DNA from: UBA1309 sp047605645
GTDB lineage: Bacteria; Bacteroidota; Bacteroidia; Bacteroidales; Dysgonomonadaceae
Direction: 5' to 3'
Length of the DNA: 64,000 nucleotides
Assembly (NCBI GenBank): GCA_047605645.1
Contig: JASGFJ010000010.1
Location: 1-64,000 of the forward strand
In this document: positions 45,753-55,800 of the stretch, piece by piece
How positions within the stretch are numbered: the first letter of the stretch is position 1
Layout: each line of letters opens with the position of its first letter
Translations under genes and position numbers: made by a program
The notes under the pieces: model-generated
The model's input: the letters and a program-made list of their open reading frames with translations, nothing else
What the model was told of the DNA's origin: nothing
Database searches by the model: none

Positions 45753-47213
45753 TTATTCGCTGGTAAGGGTAAATGTAATATTGAAAATGGCTTTGCCACC
45801 ATTGCACGTAACTATCATTTTAGTTGAAACGGCATCACCGGCAACGGCATTGTCAGGATGATTACCTCCATATAGGTATAATTCGGTTTCGCTGTGGCCT
45901 ATACTGCACCACACAATACCTTCAGCCCATGCTGCCGACTCACCTGCTTTGTTGATCCAGTAACCCGGAGCGTCGCCTGTATAAGTAGGGTCTTCGGTAG
46001 ATTCGGTATTCAGATATACTTTCATCTCTTTGGAAGCTATTGCTTTATGTATCTGATAAGTAGTCATCTTGAAAGCATTACGTAAAGTTTCCCGAATACT
46101 TTCCTGTACGCTGGCATAGTCGTTGCTCCAAGGTTTACTCCATGTTATATTCTTTTCTATTGTAGCCGGTGCCCCTGCCGGAGGGGTTTCCGGGTCCTCG
46201 TAGGCAATAACATTCACTGTGATTCTGAACATCTCTATCTTGTTATTGGCAAGGAAAGCATAGCGGATCGTCAAGGACTGCCCTTCTTTCAGATTGTTCG
46301 GCATCTGCCCTATCCCTATTTCATTATCCTCAAAGTTTCCGTAGGTAGTGTATACACTGGCATTGACACCATATTCGCCGACAAATCCGTTCATGTCATA
46401 CCAGAATCCGGTCCCTGTGACAGCTTCCTGAGCATAACTGCCGTCTTCTTTCACACCGAGGAATTTTATATTCTCCATGGATGATATATCCAGATCGGCC
46501 ATGGTCTGCGCCAGGTTGAACTTAAGTGGATCCTGATCGTAGCTACTCCTTGGCGTTACATTGATGCTGATTTCCTGCGTATTGACGATTGGTGCGGTTA
46601 TTGCACCTGCGGTTTTGGCTTTTATGGTGATAACCACAGCCGCCCTTTTTTCATTGTATTTCAAGCATTCTATAATTTTAATGGTTTGCCCATCTTCTAA
46701 ACGTCCCGGATACTGTCCTATTGTGAACAACTTCTCTTCGGTGTCATATTCGACGAAGACCATTGCACTAGTTCCCCACGTGGTAAGATCGCCATTTTTA
46801 TCCCACCAGTGTCCCCAGGGAGCATTCGTATTACTTATCGAACCGACGTCTTGGCGTGTACTACCCTGGATGGCGAATCCTTTTATTTCGGGAGCATTAC
46901 TTTTCCCTTCGATTCCAAGTAAAAGTTGTTCGACTGACAGGCCAAACAATTCTGCGATTTTATCCATATCAACAGCGAGTGTTGTGCCGTCATAAAGAGT
47001 TTTACTAGTGACAATGTCTATGGTATATTCCAATACTAAATCAGCATTGATCTTATTTTTCTGCGCCTCCTTTATGGAATCCTGGCGTCTGATCTCATCG
47101 GATTCATCCTGAGTGAGTGTATGCCGGTTTGTGAAATTTGAATTATCGCCACAACTCACCCATGCTCCCATGCTTATTAATATAAGCAGTATGTAGAAAT
47201 GTCTTTTTTTCAT
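45753..47213 (-). CDS. Lipoprotein with three DUF4859-like modules
   Basis: A 486-residue lipoprotein (ISMGAWVSCG, lipid Cys21). After a linker it has three related modules of about 110 residues, each with a block of the form G-[HFY]-W-[WYI]-[DN]-x-x-G: GHWWDKNGDLTTWG with IGQYPGRL, GFWYDMNGFVGEYG with IGQMPNNL, and GYWINKAGESAAWAE. Aromatic-rich surfaces of this kind suggest sugar binding, so it may be the surface glycan-binding protein that SusD-containing operons often encode. It follows susD after 212 bp. The exact ligand is unknown. Confidence 0.75.
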   Translation of the reverse strand: MKKRHFYILLILISMGAWVSCGDNSNFTNRHTLTQDESDEIRRQDSIKEAQKNKINADLVLEYTIDIVTSKTLYDGTTLAVDMDKIAELFGLSVEQLLLGIEGKSNAPEIKGFAIQGSTRQDVGSISNTNAPWGHWWDKNGDLTTWGTSAMVFVEYDTEEKLFTIGQYPGRLEDGQTIKIIECLKYNEKRAAVVITIKAKTAGAITAPIVNTQEISINVTPRSSYDQDPLKFNLAQTMADLDISSMENIKFLGVKEDGSYAQEAVTGTGFWYDMNGFVGEYGVNASVYTTYGNFEDNEIGIGQMPNNLKEGQSLTIRYAFLANNKIEMFRITVNVIAYEDPETPPAGAPATIEKNITWSKPWSNDYASVQESIRETLRNAFKMTTYQIHKAIASKEMKVYLNTESTEDPTYTGDAPGYWINKAGESAAWAEGIVWCSIGHSETELYLYGGNHPDNAVAGDAVSTKMIVTCNGGKAIFNITFTLTSE

Positions 47214-47280
47214 GATTAATATCTTTACTATGTATATTTTTGATGCAACTCTATTTTGCTCTTTTATGGTAAAGCCTCAG

Positions 47281-47387
47281 AAGATGTGCCAAATATCTAA
47301 ACCGATTCTTTTCTATGTGTCTTCTTTCGGATTATCTCTAAAAACAGTTTGAAAGTCAGATGGTAATTTCGATTATCGGCACATCTT
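47281..47387 (-). other. Long-range inverted repeat in the susD-lipoprotein gap
   Basis: AAGATGTGCC (47281-47290) is exactly complementary to GGCACATCTT (47378-47387), enclosing 87 bases in the 212-bp gap after susD. It may form an RNA structure that lowers expression of genes downstream of susC and susD. Confidence 0.5.
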
Positions 47388-47425
47388 TTTTATTGGCTTA
47401 TAAGAATATTTCCTGTTTTTTTCAA

Positions 47426-49117
47426 TCAGTTATATCCTTTGTTTTGAACTAATGATATGTTTGCATCGATAGCTGCTTTCGGAATGGGAAAATAGTTCCA
47501 GTGAACTTCGGTGGTAGCCTCTTTGCAAAACCAAGATTTACCGTTGAACACACTTCTGCCATCGCTCATCTTAAATCTGACAAGATCCTGGCGCCGATGA
47601 TGCTCTCCCACAAATTCCCAGGCTAAATCATCAAGTAATCCACCCAGCTCGATGTCATTTCCTCCTTCCGACGTGCTGATATAGGATGCGGGATCCCAAT
47701 TCGCAAAACCTTCTCCCGTGTATTCGCGATGTCCGTAATCATATTTGCTTCCGCCTTTCAGGTCAGCAACCGTACGTGTTGCTTTTGCCGCAGAATCGAA
47801 TGACCGCTTGCGCACTTCCGTGATTAGATCGGCTGCCGTTTGTTCCTCCCTTCCTAAACGCAACAGACATTCAGCTTTGATAAACATGGCATCTGCCAGA
47901 CGGAAAAAAGCAACATCGTTACCGTATGTGCCTGCATCTCCACCGACAATCTCGCTTTTAACAAATCGATAACCTTCCTGTTGATATGCCCCCGGATTGT
48001 CTATAGAATGTACGTCTTTGCAATAATTGAGTATGCCTTGCCCTGCCCAGTCGTCCGAAGAGAATGGAATGGGATCTCCTGCTTGAGGAGTATAGGTGCC
48101 GTCTGCGTTTTGGATAGCATACTTTTGTATGCCTCCTGTCCAGGTATAGCCCAGCCGGTTATCAGCCACATCATAGCTGTTCATGAATTGAGGTATTGCA
48201 CAACTGCCGTTCCAGGGAGAACCCGAATAACCGTAAGCAGCTGCTCCGGCTCCTACCAAACATTTATTTACAAGATAATTGTGAGATGCTTGTTTTTTGT
48301 CTAATGGTATTGCAAAAATAATTTCAGGAGAGCCGGAGATATCAGATTTGAAATTATCCAGATAATTTGGAGCCAGAGAGAATCCGCCATCAGTAATAAC
48401 CTCGTTTACTTCGGTCAGCGCTTTTTCATAATAATCAGTGCCTGTAGTACCGAAATATGCATTGTAATTCAGATATAACTTGGCCAATACCATGCAGGCA
48501 GCGTAGCGGTTAGGATAGCCGTGTGTTTTTCCCTTGCTGAGATCGTCTTTGATGGTATTCAGTTCACTTACACAGTATTCGAAAATCTTTTCGGCACTCT
48601 GTTGCTGAGGAAGATACCCTTCGGGTACATTTTGTGTTGTTTCCAACGGTACATTGCGGAAAGCATCGAGAAGAATATAATAATTCAATGCACGCATAAA
48701 ACGCATTTCTGCCTGCTCAATACCAGTCTCCGGCAGGATATCAAGGCATTTGTTGATGTATCCTATGCCTTTATAAGCATACGTCCATAAAGCATCGATA
48801 TGTCCTAAGGAGGTGTTCCAGCTATGTTTATGCATTGTTACATATAAATCTCCCCATCCTACTCCGATTCGTTTGGGAGTCATATAGGTGTCGCTGCATT
48901 CTTCCATCAGGTCGAAATAACCGTTCCATCCCCAATAGAGGTATCGAAATTGTGCATAAGCTTCTCCCATCATTGCGCTAACTGCATCCGGGTCGCTTAC
49001 ATCTATTGTTTTATCCGTCAGATCACTGTACACATTCTCAGATAAATCAGTACAAGCAGAGAACATGAACATGGAGCCTGTAACCAAGGTTATGATTGTT
49101 GATTTTAATAATTTCAT
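47426..49117 (-). CDS. susD: SusD/RagB-family outer-membrane lipoprotein
   Basis: A 563-residue surface lipoprotein (SMFMFSACTDLSENVYSD, lipid Cys22). The opening DLSENVYSDLT, TPR-like helices, and C-terminal WEFVGEHHRRQDLVRFK and YFPIPKAAIDANISLVQNKGYN are typical of SusD, which binds glycan at the lid of the SusC pore. 22 bp downstream of susC in one operon. The ligand is not readable from sequence, but the enzymes suggest arabinofuranose-bearing material. Confidence 0.95.
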   Translation of the reverse strand: MKLLKSTIITLVTGSMFMFSACTDLSENVYSDLTDKTIDVSDPDAVSAMMGEAYAQFRYLYWGWNGYFDLMEECSDTYMTPKRIGVGWGDLYVTMHKHSWNTSLGHIDALWTYAYKGIGYINKCLDILPETGIEQAEMRFMRALNYYILLDAFRNVPLETTQNVPEGYLPQQQSAEKIFEYCVSELNTIKDDLSKGKTHGYPNRYAACMVLAKLYLNYNAYFGTTGTDYYEKALTEVNEVITDGGFSLAPNYLDNFKSDISGSPEIIFAIPLDKKQASHNYLVNKCLVGAGAAAYGYSGSPWNGSCAIPQFMNSYDVADNRLGYTWTGGIQKYAIQNADGTYTPQAGDPIPFSSDDWAGQGILNYCKDVHSIDNPGAYQQEGYRFVKSEIVGGDAGTYGNDVAFFRLADAMFIKAECLLRLGREEQTAADLITEVRKRSFDSAAKATRTVADLKGGSKYDYGHREYTGEGFANWDPASYISTSEGGNDIELGGLLDDLAWEFVGEHHRRQDLVRFKMSDGRSVFNGKSWFCKEATTEVHWNYFPIPKAAIDANISLVQNKGYN

Positions 49118-49139
49118 GATAATAACTGTTTTAAAAGTG

Positions 49140-52100
49140 TTAGAAATTTACATTCACACCGATTGTAAAAGAACGGGTTGTCGGATATTTATCGCGGTCG
49201 TCTATGCCCGGATACATAAAATAATTGGACACTTCCGGATCCAGGCCGGAATAACTTGTTATACAGAACAGGTTCTGCCCGCTCAGATAAACCCTTGCTC
49301 TTTTCATGTACTGTTTGACTGTTCCCGATAATGGTAAATTATACCCTAAGGTTAAGCTTGATAATTTAATAAAATCTCCCTTTTCGATATGATCACTCCA
49401 GAATCCCTGCGCCATTGAATTTGATAATCTGACCTGCTTCTGTTTTCCCGTATTCGGATCAATTACAGCTTCTCCGGATTGCTCAACGGCACCGTACAAT
49501 TTTGTTGCCGATTTAAGTCGGTTGTATGCAATGGAATTGTTTTCATAAAAAACCCGTTGGGCATTTAGAATATGAAAGCCAAATTGCCCTGTAAACTGGA
49601 CGTTGAGATCTATATTTTTATATCGCAACGTATGTCCCCACCCAGCATACACCTGAGGCAGTCCGTTGCCTAAACGCTGGCGATTTACTTTCTCATTGTA
49701 TTTGCTGTCAAACTCTTTTACATTCCAGCCTCCGTTTCCGTCTGAGACTTCAACCAATACAACTCCGTTTTTGCTTACTCCTACCGATTTTAATCCCCAG
49801 AAATCGCCCATGCTATGTCCTACTTCTATGGCATGAGTAGGTACCGAAACCGGATCGCTGAGGCCTCCTACTTCTTGGAAGTTATCGGTTTCATATAAGT
49901 CGTTCGACAAGCTTAAGAGTTTGTTGCTGTTGTGGGACAATGTGAGAGTCGAATTATATTCAAAATCTTTCGTAGTCACGGGAACAGCTTTAATCAATAA
50001 TTCGATTCCTCTGTTGCGCATTTTTCCTACATTGGCAAGAGTCGTTCCGTACATATTTGGCGGTACGGGAACCGCATATCTAAATAATAGGTCGCGCGTT
50101 TTTTTATTGTAGACATCTATGGAACCGCTAAATCTGTCGTTCCAAATGCTCCAATCCAATCCGAGGTTAATTTCCTGAGTTGTTTCCCATTTCAATTTCG
50201 GGTTTGGATTTTGAACCACATAGAGAGAAGAAGTCCATTGTCCATCTTTATTTAAATGGTATCCGTACGGATCAAAATTGAACATGGTCAGCGAATTGTA
50301 TGATGTCGCCGCATTTACACCTGTTTTTCCATAACCTGCCCGCAATTTCAAGTTGTTAATCCAGGTAAATTGTTTCATAAACCTTTCATTATTTATCGAC
50401 CATCCCAAAGACAATGAAGGGAAAGTTCCCCATTTATTATCTTCCCCAAAAACAGAAGAACCTTCACGGCGAACTGCTGCCAGGACATTGTAGCGATCTG
50501 CAAATGAATAGCTGACGCGGCCAAAAAAGCCAACCAGGGTATTGTCGTTCTTGTAAGAACTCATGCTGGCTGTATGATCCTTATCTTTTAGATAACTACC
50601 TTCACCGATATTGTTGTATAAGAATGATTCTGAGGAAAAATTACCATTGCCCGCAGCAAATCCATCGTATACATTATAGATATAGCTGTATCCGACTAGT
50701 CCGGTAGCCCTGTGCTTGCCCGAAGAGAAATTGTAACGCGATGTGATATCCATATTATCATTGCGTCCGTTTCCGGATGATTTTGAAGCCCAGCCTTTAA
50801 TTTTTGCTATCTTTTGACTATAGTAATTGCTTGAATAATACGTTTGTCCTGTGGATGAGTTTTCTTTGAGCGATGCCATCCATTCCGTTTGCCATCCCTT
50901 TATTGGTTCCAGGGTAATTTTTCCTGTGAGGCGAGCATAATGCGAACGAGTGTCTCCAATCAATTCATTCTGTATTGCAACGGGATTGTAATACTGGAAG
51001 CGACTGTATTCTTCGTAATATGTTCCATCTTCATTGTAAATAGGGGACGATGGATTACGAATCAACGCCTGCCTGTAGACATATGCATTGTTGTTGTTCG
51101 TATTTTTATGTCTGCCGTACAGAAGGTTAACATTGAATTTGATAATGTCATTTATCGCGTACTGGGAATAATCTAATTGCATTTTTAAATTCTGATTGTC
51201 ACTTTTACGCATAATTCCTTCTTCCTCATAATATGTTATATTGGCAGAATAGGCGGATGTTGACGATCCACCTCTGAGTTCCAAAGAATGATTTTGTGTA
51301 TAGCCTGCTTTTCGTGTAACGGCCTTTAACCAATCGGTATCATATCCTTCGTACGGAAAATTCGTATTTGCATATATCACATCTTTAGTATCCATAAAGT
51401 CAGCTGTTTTGTACCAATTTGAAAAAGACAGATAGCTCGAATATGCTACTTCAGAACGGGATTCTCTTTTCCCGCTTTTGGTGGTTATGATAATAACTCC
51501 GTTTGCACCGCGTGTCCCGTAGATTGCTGCAGCAGAAGCATCTTTCAATACATCTATTGATTGAATATTTTCCACAGAGACGGAGGTCAGGCTACCCTCG
51601 ATTCCATCCACGAGTACTAAGGGTTGTACGCCGCCGTAAAGAGTCGAAATACCGCGAAGCATAATGTTGGATGTCGTATTGGGGTCGCCCGACGATTTTG
51701 TAATGCTCAAGCCTGCAACCTTTCCTTTTATCAATTCAGCCGCATCACTTATTTTTCCGGTAGTGAAATCTTCCGATTTAACTGAAACGATAGCGCTGGT
51801 TACATCTCCTTTGCGTTGGGTTCCATATCCAATTACGACCACCTCGTCCAGAATCTTGTCATTTCCGGACAAAGTCACTTGTACATACTTATTTCCATTC
51901 AGTTGTATTTCTTCTTTGCGGAAACCTACGTAAGAAAACGTTAGGGTAGAGTGGGGAGTCGAAACTGCAATTGTAAATTGACCGTCCATTTCTGTTACAG
52001 CTGCATTTTTCGTTCCTTTCTCCAGAATAGATACTCCAATGAGAGGTTCTCCTTTTTTATCGAGGACGATGCCCCTGATGGTCACTTTGCTTTGCTGCGC

Positions 52101-52211
52101 ATTGGCTGCTGCGATAGATGCTTTTGTGTGTGTCGACAAGGTTAGCATGAGGCACCAAAGCATCAGGCTACAAACAGTCTTGATGTTGATTTTTTGAAAC
52201 TCTGTTTTCAT
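49140..52211 (-). CDS. susC: SusC-type TonB-dependent outer-membrane transporter
   Basis: A 1023-residue outer-membrane transporter. Signal peptide ends near residue 32-38. A carboxypeptidase D regulatory-like domain (about 42-115) leads to the TonB-box region DEVVVIGYGTQRKGDVTSAI and plug domain (LVLVDGIEGSLTSVSVENIQSIDVLKDASAAAIYGTRGANGVIIITTKSGK). The rest is the 22-stranded barrel ending in FTIGVNVNF with a C-terminal Phe. First gene of the PUL. It faces the HTCS gene across 670 bp of intergenic DNA and is probably activated by it. Confidence 0.97.
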   Translation of the reverse strand: MKTEFQKINIKTVCSLMLWCLMLTLSTHTKASIAAANAQQSKVTIRGIVLDKKGEPLIGVSILEKGTKNAAVTEMDGQFTIAVSTPHSTLTFSYVGFRKEEIQLNGNKYVQVTLSGNDKILDEVVVIGYGTQRKGDVTSAIVSVKSEDFTTGKISDAAELIKGKVAGLSITKSSGDPNTTSNIMLRGISTLYGGVQPLVLVDGIEGSLTSVSVENIQSIDVLKDASAAAIYGTRGANGVIIITTKSGKRESRSEVAYSSYLSFSNWYKTADFMDTKDVIYANTNFPYEGYDTDWLKAVTRKAGYTQNHSLELRGGSSTSAYSANITYYEEEGIMRKSDNQNLKMQLDYSQYAINDIIKFNVNLLYGRHKNTNNNNAYVYRQALIRNPSSPIYNEDGTYYEEYSRFQYYNPVAIQNELIGDTRSHYARLTGKITLEPIKGWQTEWMASLKENSSTGQTYYSSNYYSQKIAKIKGWASKSSGNGRNDNMDITSRYNFSSGKHRATGLVGYSYIYNVYDGFAAGNGNFSSESFLYNNIGEGSYLKDKDHTASMSSYKNDNTLVGFFGRVSYSFADRYNVLAAVRREGSSVFGEDNKWGTFPSLSLGWSINNERFMKQFTWINNLKLRAGYGKTGVNAATSYNSLTMFNFDPYGYHLNKDGQWTSSLYVVQNPNPKLKWETTQEINLGLDWSIWNDRFSGSIDVYNKKTRDLLFRYAVPVPPNMYGTTLANVGKMRNRGIELLIKAVPVTTKDFEYNSTLTLSHNSNKLLSLSNDLYETDNFQEVGGLSDPVSVPTHAIEVGHSMGDFWGLKSVGVSKNGVVLVEVSDGNGGWNVKEFDSKYNEKVNRQRLGNGLPQVYAGWGHTLRYKNIDLNVQFTGQFGFHILNAQRVFYENNSIAYNRLKSATKLYGAVEQSGEAVIDPNTGKQKQVRLSNSMAQGFWSDHIEKGDFIKLSSLTLGYNLPLSGTVKQYMKRARVYLSGQNLFCITSYSGLDPEVSNYFMYPGIDDRDKYPTTRSFTIGVNVNF

Positions 52212-52881
52212 GTTTTTTAGATTGAGAAAGTTTAAACTGATTTGTTCTTCTGTACTACACGTACCTTTGTTTGTTATTCATTTTACACTAAAACTTCATT
52301 GGCGGATGCTCAAACTTGACATGACCCGTAATTCGAAATTCAGTGATTCTTAAAAAAAAATATTCAATTGTAAGGAACGAAATAGTAAGTTTCTTTTAGC
52401 GGTTAACGGACGAATCGTTTTTTACAAAAGTCGACAAAAAGGGGGGCGACTTATACTAAAATACTCCAAAATAATGCAACGATTCTCTGTCCCGAATACT
52501 GTTTTTGTTTATTCTAATTATTTGATTTATAGTCGTTTGTTGTTTAATGTGCAGAATTTTACTACTCTTTTGGATTATTCTTGCACTGGTTGTAGAATTC
52601 TAAAAAAATTACGATATTTACCATGAACAAGGCTGTGTCCAGCGCTTATCCTATGTGATAGCAACCGCATTGGCAGGATTTTAAATTTATATACTTATGA
52701 AACGGAACCTGACGTTTATTCAATTACCCAAGACAATGATGAGCAAACCCGGAGGATTTCATACGACCTGGCAGTAAGACTTAAATCGGATGAAACAGAA
52801 CCTGACATTTATTCAATGCCCCAAGACAATAATGAACAAATCCGGCAAGTTTCATCCTATCTACCCGTAAAATCAAATCCG
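52212..52881. other. 670-bp divergent intergenic region of the PUL
   Basis: Regulatory space between susC and the HTCS. It has a run of six G at 52441-52446 within an AAGTCG ... CGACTT stem (about 52427-52452) and the 93-bp leader duplication described separately. No exact TAnnTTTG promoter was seen for either gene. The HTCS binding site is expected here, but I could not identify it. I see no further gene in it. Confidence 0.5.
52697..52881 (+). repeat. 93-bp tandem duplication of the HTCS leader
   Basis: Copy 1 (52697-52789) and copy 2 (52790-52881) begin ATGAAACGGAACCTG and ATGAAACAGAACCTG and are about 80 percent alike over the first 80 bases. The third ATGAAA, at 52882, is the HTCS start. 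Each copy has a 26-codon open frame that starts at its ATG and stops at the equivalent TAA (52775-52777 and 52868-52870), out of frame with the HTCS. Confidence 0.85.
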
Positions 52882-55800
52882 ATGAAAAGGCATCTTCGTT
52901 TATCTTTGGTTATCTACGTTCTGAATCTATTTTTCGGAACAGCAGCTTATGCCATCGATCTGAATTTTAAAACCTATCTTGTCGAAAACGGATTGTCTTC
53001 CAATACGATATATTCAGCTTTGCAGGACACAAAAGGATTTATGTGGTTTGGCACGGAAGACGGGCTCAACCGTTTCAACGGATATGAGTTCAAAACATTT
53101 CGTAATATCCCCAGAGATACCACCTCTTTGAGTAATAATTATGTGTATTGTTTATTAGAGGACAATAGCCGGACACTATGGGTAGGAACAGAAAGAGGTG
53201 TCTGTACGTACAATCCCCAAACGAATAAGTTTAAGGCTTTTCGATTGAAAGCTCAGGATGGAACTTCTATACATGACCGTATCCAAAACATGGTGGCAGA
53301 TGAAAAAGGAAATATCTGGATTGCTTCATACCGCCAAGGTATATTTTTCTATAACCGCAAAGCGAATAGTTTGAAACGGTATTCATTTTCGACATATACC
53401 GATCCCTTGCAATCGCCCGATCTGATCACCTATTTGTATAAGGACAAAGACAATACGATATGGACATCGGTTAACTCTACGGTCTATCAGATTTACCGGC
53501 TCGATAAAAATTCAGACCGCTTTGTTCCGGCCTTTCCTCATATTGCTTCCGGTGAATTGAAAAAATTATCATCATACAGCATCATTGAAGATACATTCGG
53601 GACTTTATGGTTCGGAACATGGAATAACGGATTGTATGAAGTGGACAAGGTAAAAGGGATTGTAAACCGGTATCTCAACCAGCATGCAGATAAAATAGTG
53701 CATATACATACCATCACCGAATACGAACCCGGCAACCTGCTGATTGGTTCTGATGACGGGCTGACTTCCTTCACTGTTTCCCCCATTATCGGCAATAGAA
53801 GAGCATTTCATTTGCGGGAACCGGATGTTTCGAGTCGGTTTATCTATCCTATCTATCAGGATCGGGAAGGTGGATTATGGATTGGTACTTATTATGGAGG
53901 TATCAATTATGCAGCTCCCAGCCGGAACTATTTTGCCGGTTATACCCATGACCCGCACAAAAATTCTGTGTCGGGAAACGTTATCAGTTCTTTTTGTGAG
54001 GATGAATCCGGTAACCTCTGGATCGGCACCGACGACGGAGGTTTAAATTATATGGATAAAGCTTCGGGAATTTTCTCTTCTTATAAACCGCAGAAGGGGA
54101 GAAACAGTATTTCTTTCCATAACATACACGGCCTTTGCCTGGATGGGAAGAAGCTGTGGATTGGAACATATACCGGCGGATTGAATGTAATGGATTTGAC
54201 CACCGGACAATTCCGGTGCTACAAAAATAAACCGAATGATTCAACCAGCATTGATGGCAATAGTATTTTTTCTCTCTATCGGGATTCCCGGCACAATATC
54301 TGGATAGGAACAACGCAGGGGATTAACCTTTATAACAGGCAAACAGATAACTTCAATCGTATCAGAAAACTCTCTGCAGTGACTATCGATATGATAGAAT
54401 ATAATAAAACGTTGTGGTTTGCCACTATCGGAAATGGATTGCATGTGTATGATCCGGCTACTCACCGGTGGACGAATTATGTATTTGAGGCAAAGAACAA
54501 AAATTCACTGAACTCAAACGAAGTGCTGTGTTTGTGTGTCGACGATAATAATCAGTTATGGATTGGCACAAACAGCGGGCTTTGTAAATTCAATCCGAAG
54601 GAGAGAAATTTCAGTCCTGTTCCGCTCTCTACACAGAGTAATACTATCTATAAGATTATCAGTGATAAAGAGTTCTTGTGGATGACGACTTCGAAAGGTT
54701 TGATTCGTTTCGACAGTCAGCGTAATCAGTTGCGTACATTCACAAAAAGCGATGGTTTGTTGAGTGATTTATTTATTCAAAATTCAGGAATAAAAACATC
54801 TTCGGGGCGTATCTATATCGGTACAGCTAATGGTTTTAATGCTTTTTATCCGAAACAGATAATAACCAACAGGTATATACCTCCGGTGTTATTGACCGAT
54901 TTTCAGATTTTCAATAAATCGGTGGATAATCCCGAAGAATACATGTCCGTATCTGCCGACAGCATACTTCAGTTGACTTTGCCGTACAGTAAAAACGTAT
55001 TTAGCCTCGAATATGCTGCGCTCAGCTACTTTGCTCCCGAAAAAAACGAATATACCTTTATGCTGGAAGGATTTGATAAGGACTGGAACTATGTCGGTAA
55101 TCAGAGACGAACCACTTACACTAATTTATCGCCCGGAGAATACACATTTCGGGTGAAGGCTTCCAATAATGACGGTATTTGGAATGATGCCGGATTGACA
55201 ATGAAGATCGTCATTACTCCCCCTTTCTGGAGGACCCATATTGCTATTGTTTTGTATGTCATTTTATACAGTGTGACTATGCTTCTTCTTTTGAAATATA
55301 TGTGGAATGTAAATGCAAGGAAGAACCGGATAAGGATGGAAAAAATACGTATCGCACATGAAAAGGAAATACATGAAGCCAAGATAAACTTTTTTACCAC
55401 TATTGCCCATGAGATACGTACGCCCGTGAGTCTCATTATTGCTCCTTTGGAAAAAATTATCGAAACCGCGAACCAGTTTCCTCCAAAAATAAAGAGTGAT
55501 CTTGACATTATCGACAGGAATGCGCAGAGATTGCTTTCGCTTGTGAATCAGTTGCTCGATTTCCGGAAGATAGAGCAGGAATCCGTACAGATGTCGTATG
55601 CAGCATGTAACATTGATGAAGTATTGGCAAATATTTGTGATCGGTTCCGGCCTTCTCTCGAGCAGCGGGGCATAAAACTCGAATATTGTCGTGATGTTAA
55701 GGATTTCAACGCTGTGACGGATGTTGAGAATCTGACAAAAGTGATTAGTAATTTGTTGAATAATGCATCTAAATTTACCCATAATCATATCGGTGTATAT

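Noticed and set aside
52816..52881. Upstream in-frame ATG of the PUL HTCS
   Set aside because: The signal peptide begins at 52882, and the extra 22 residues are part of the 93-bp repeat.
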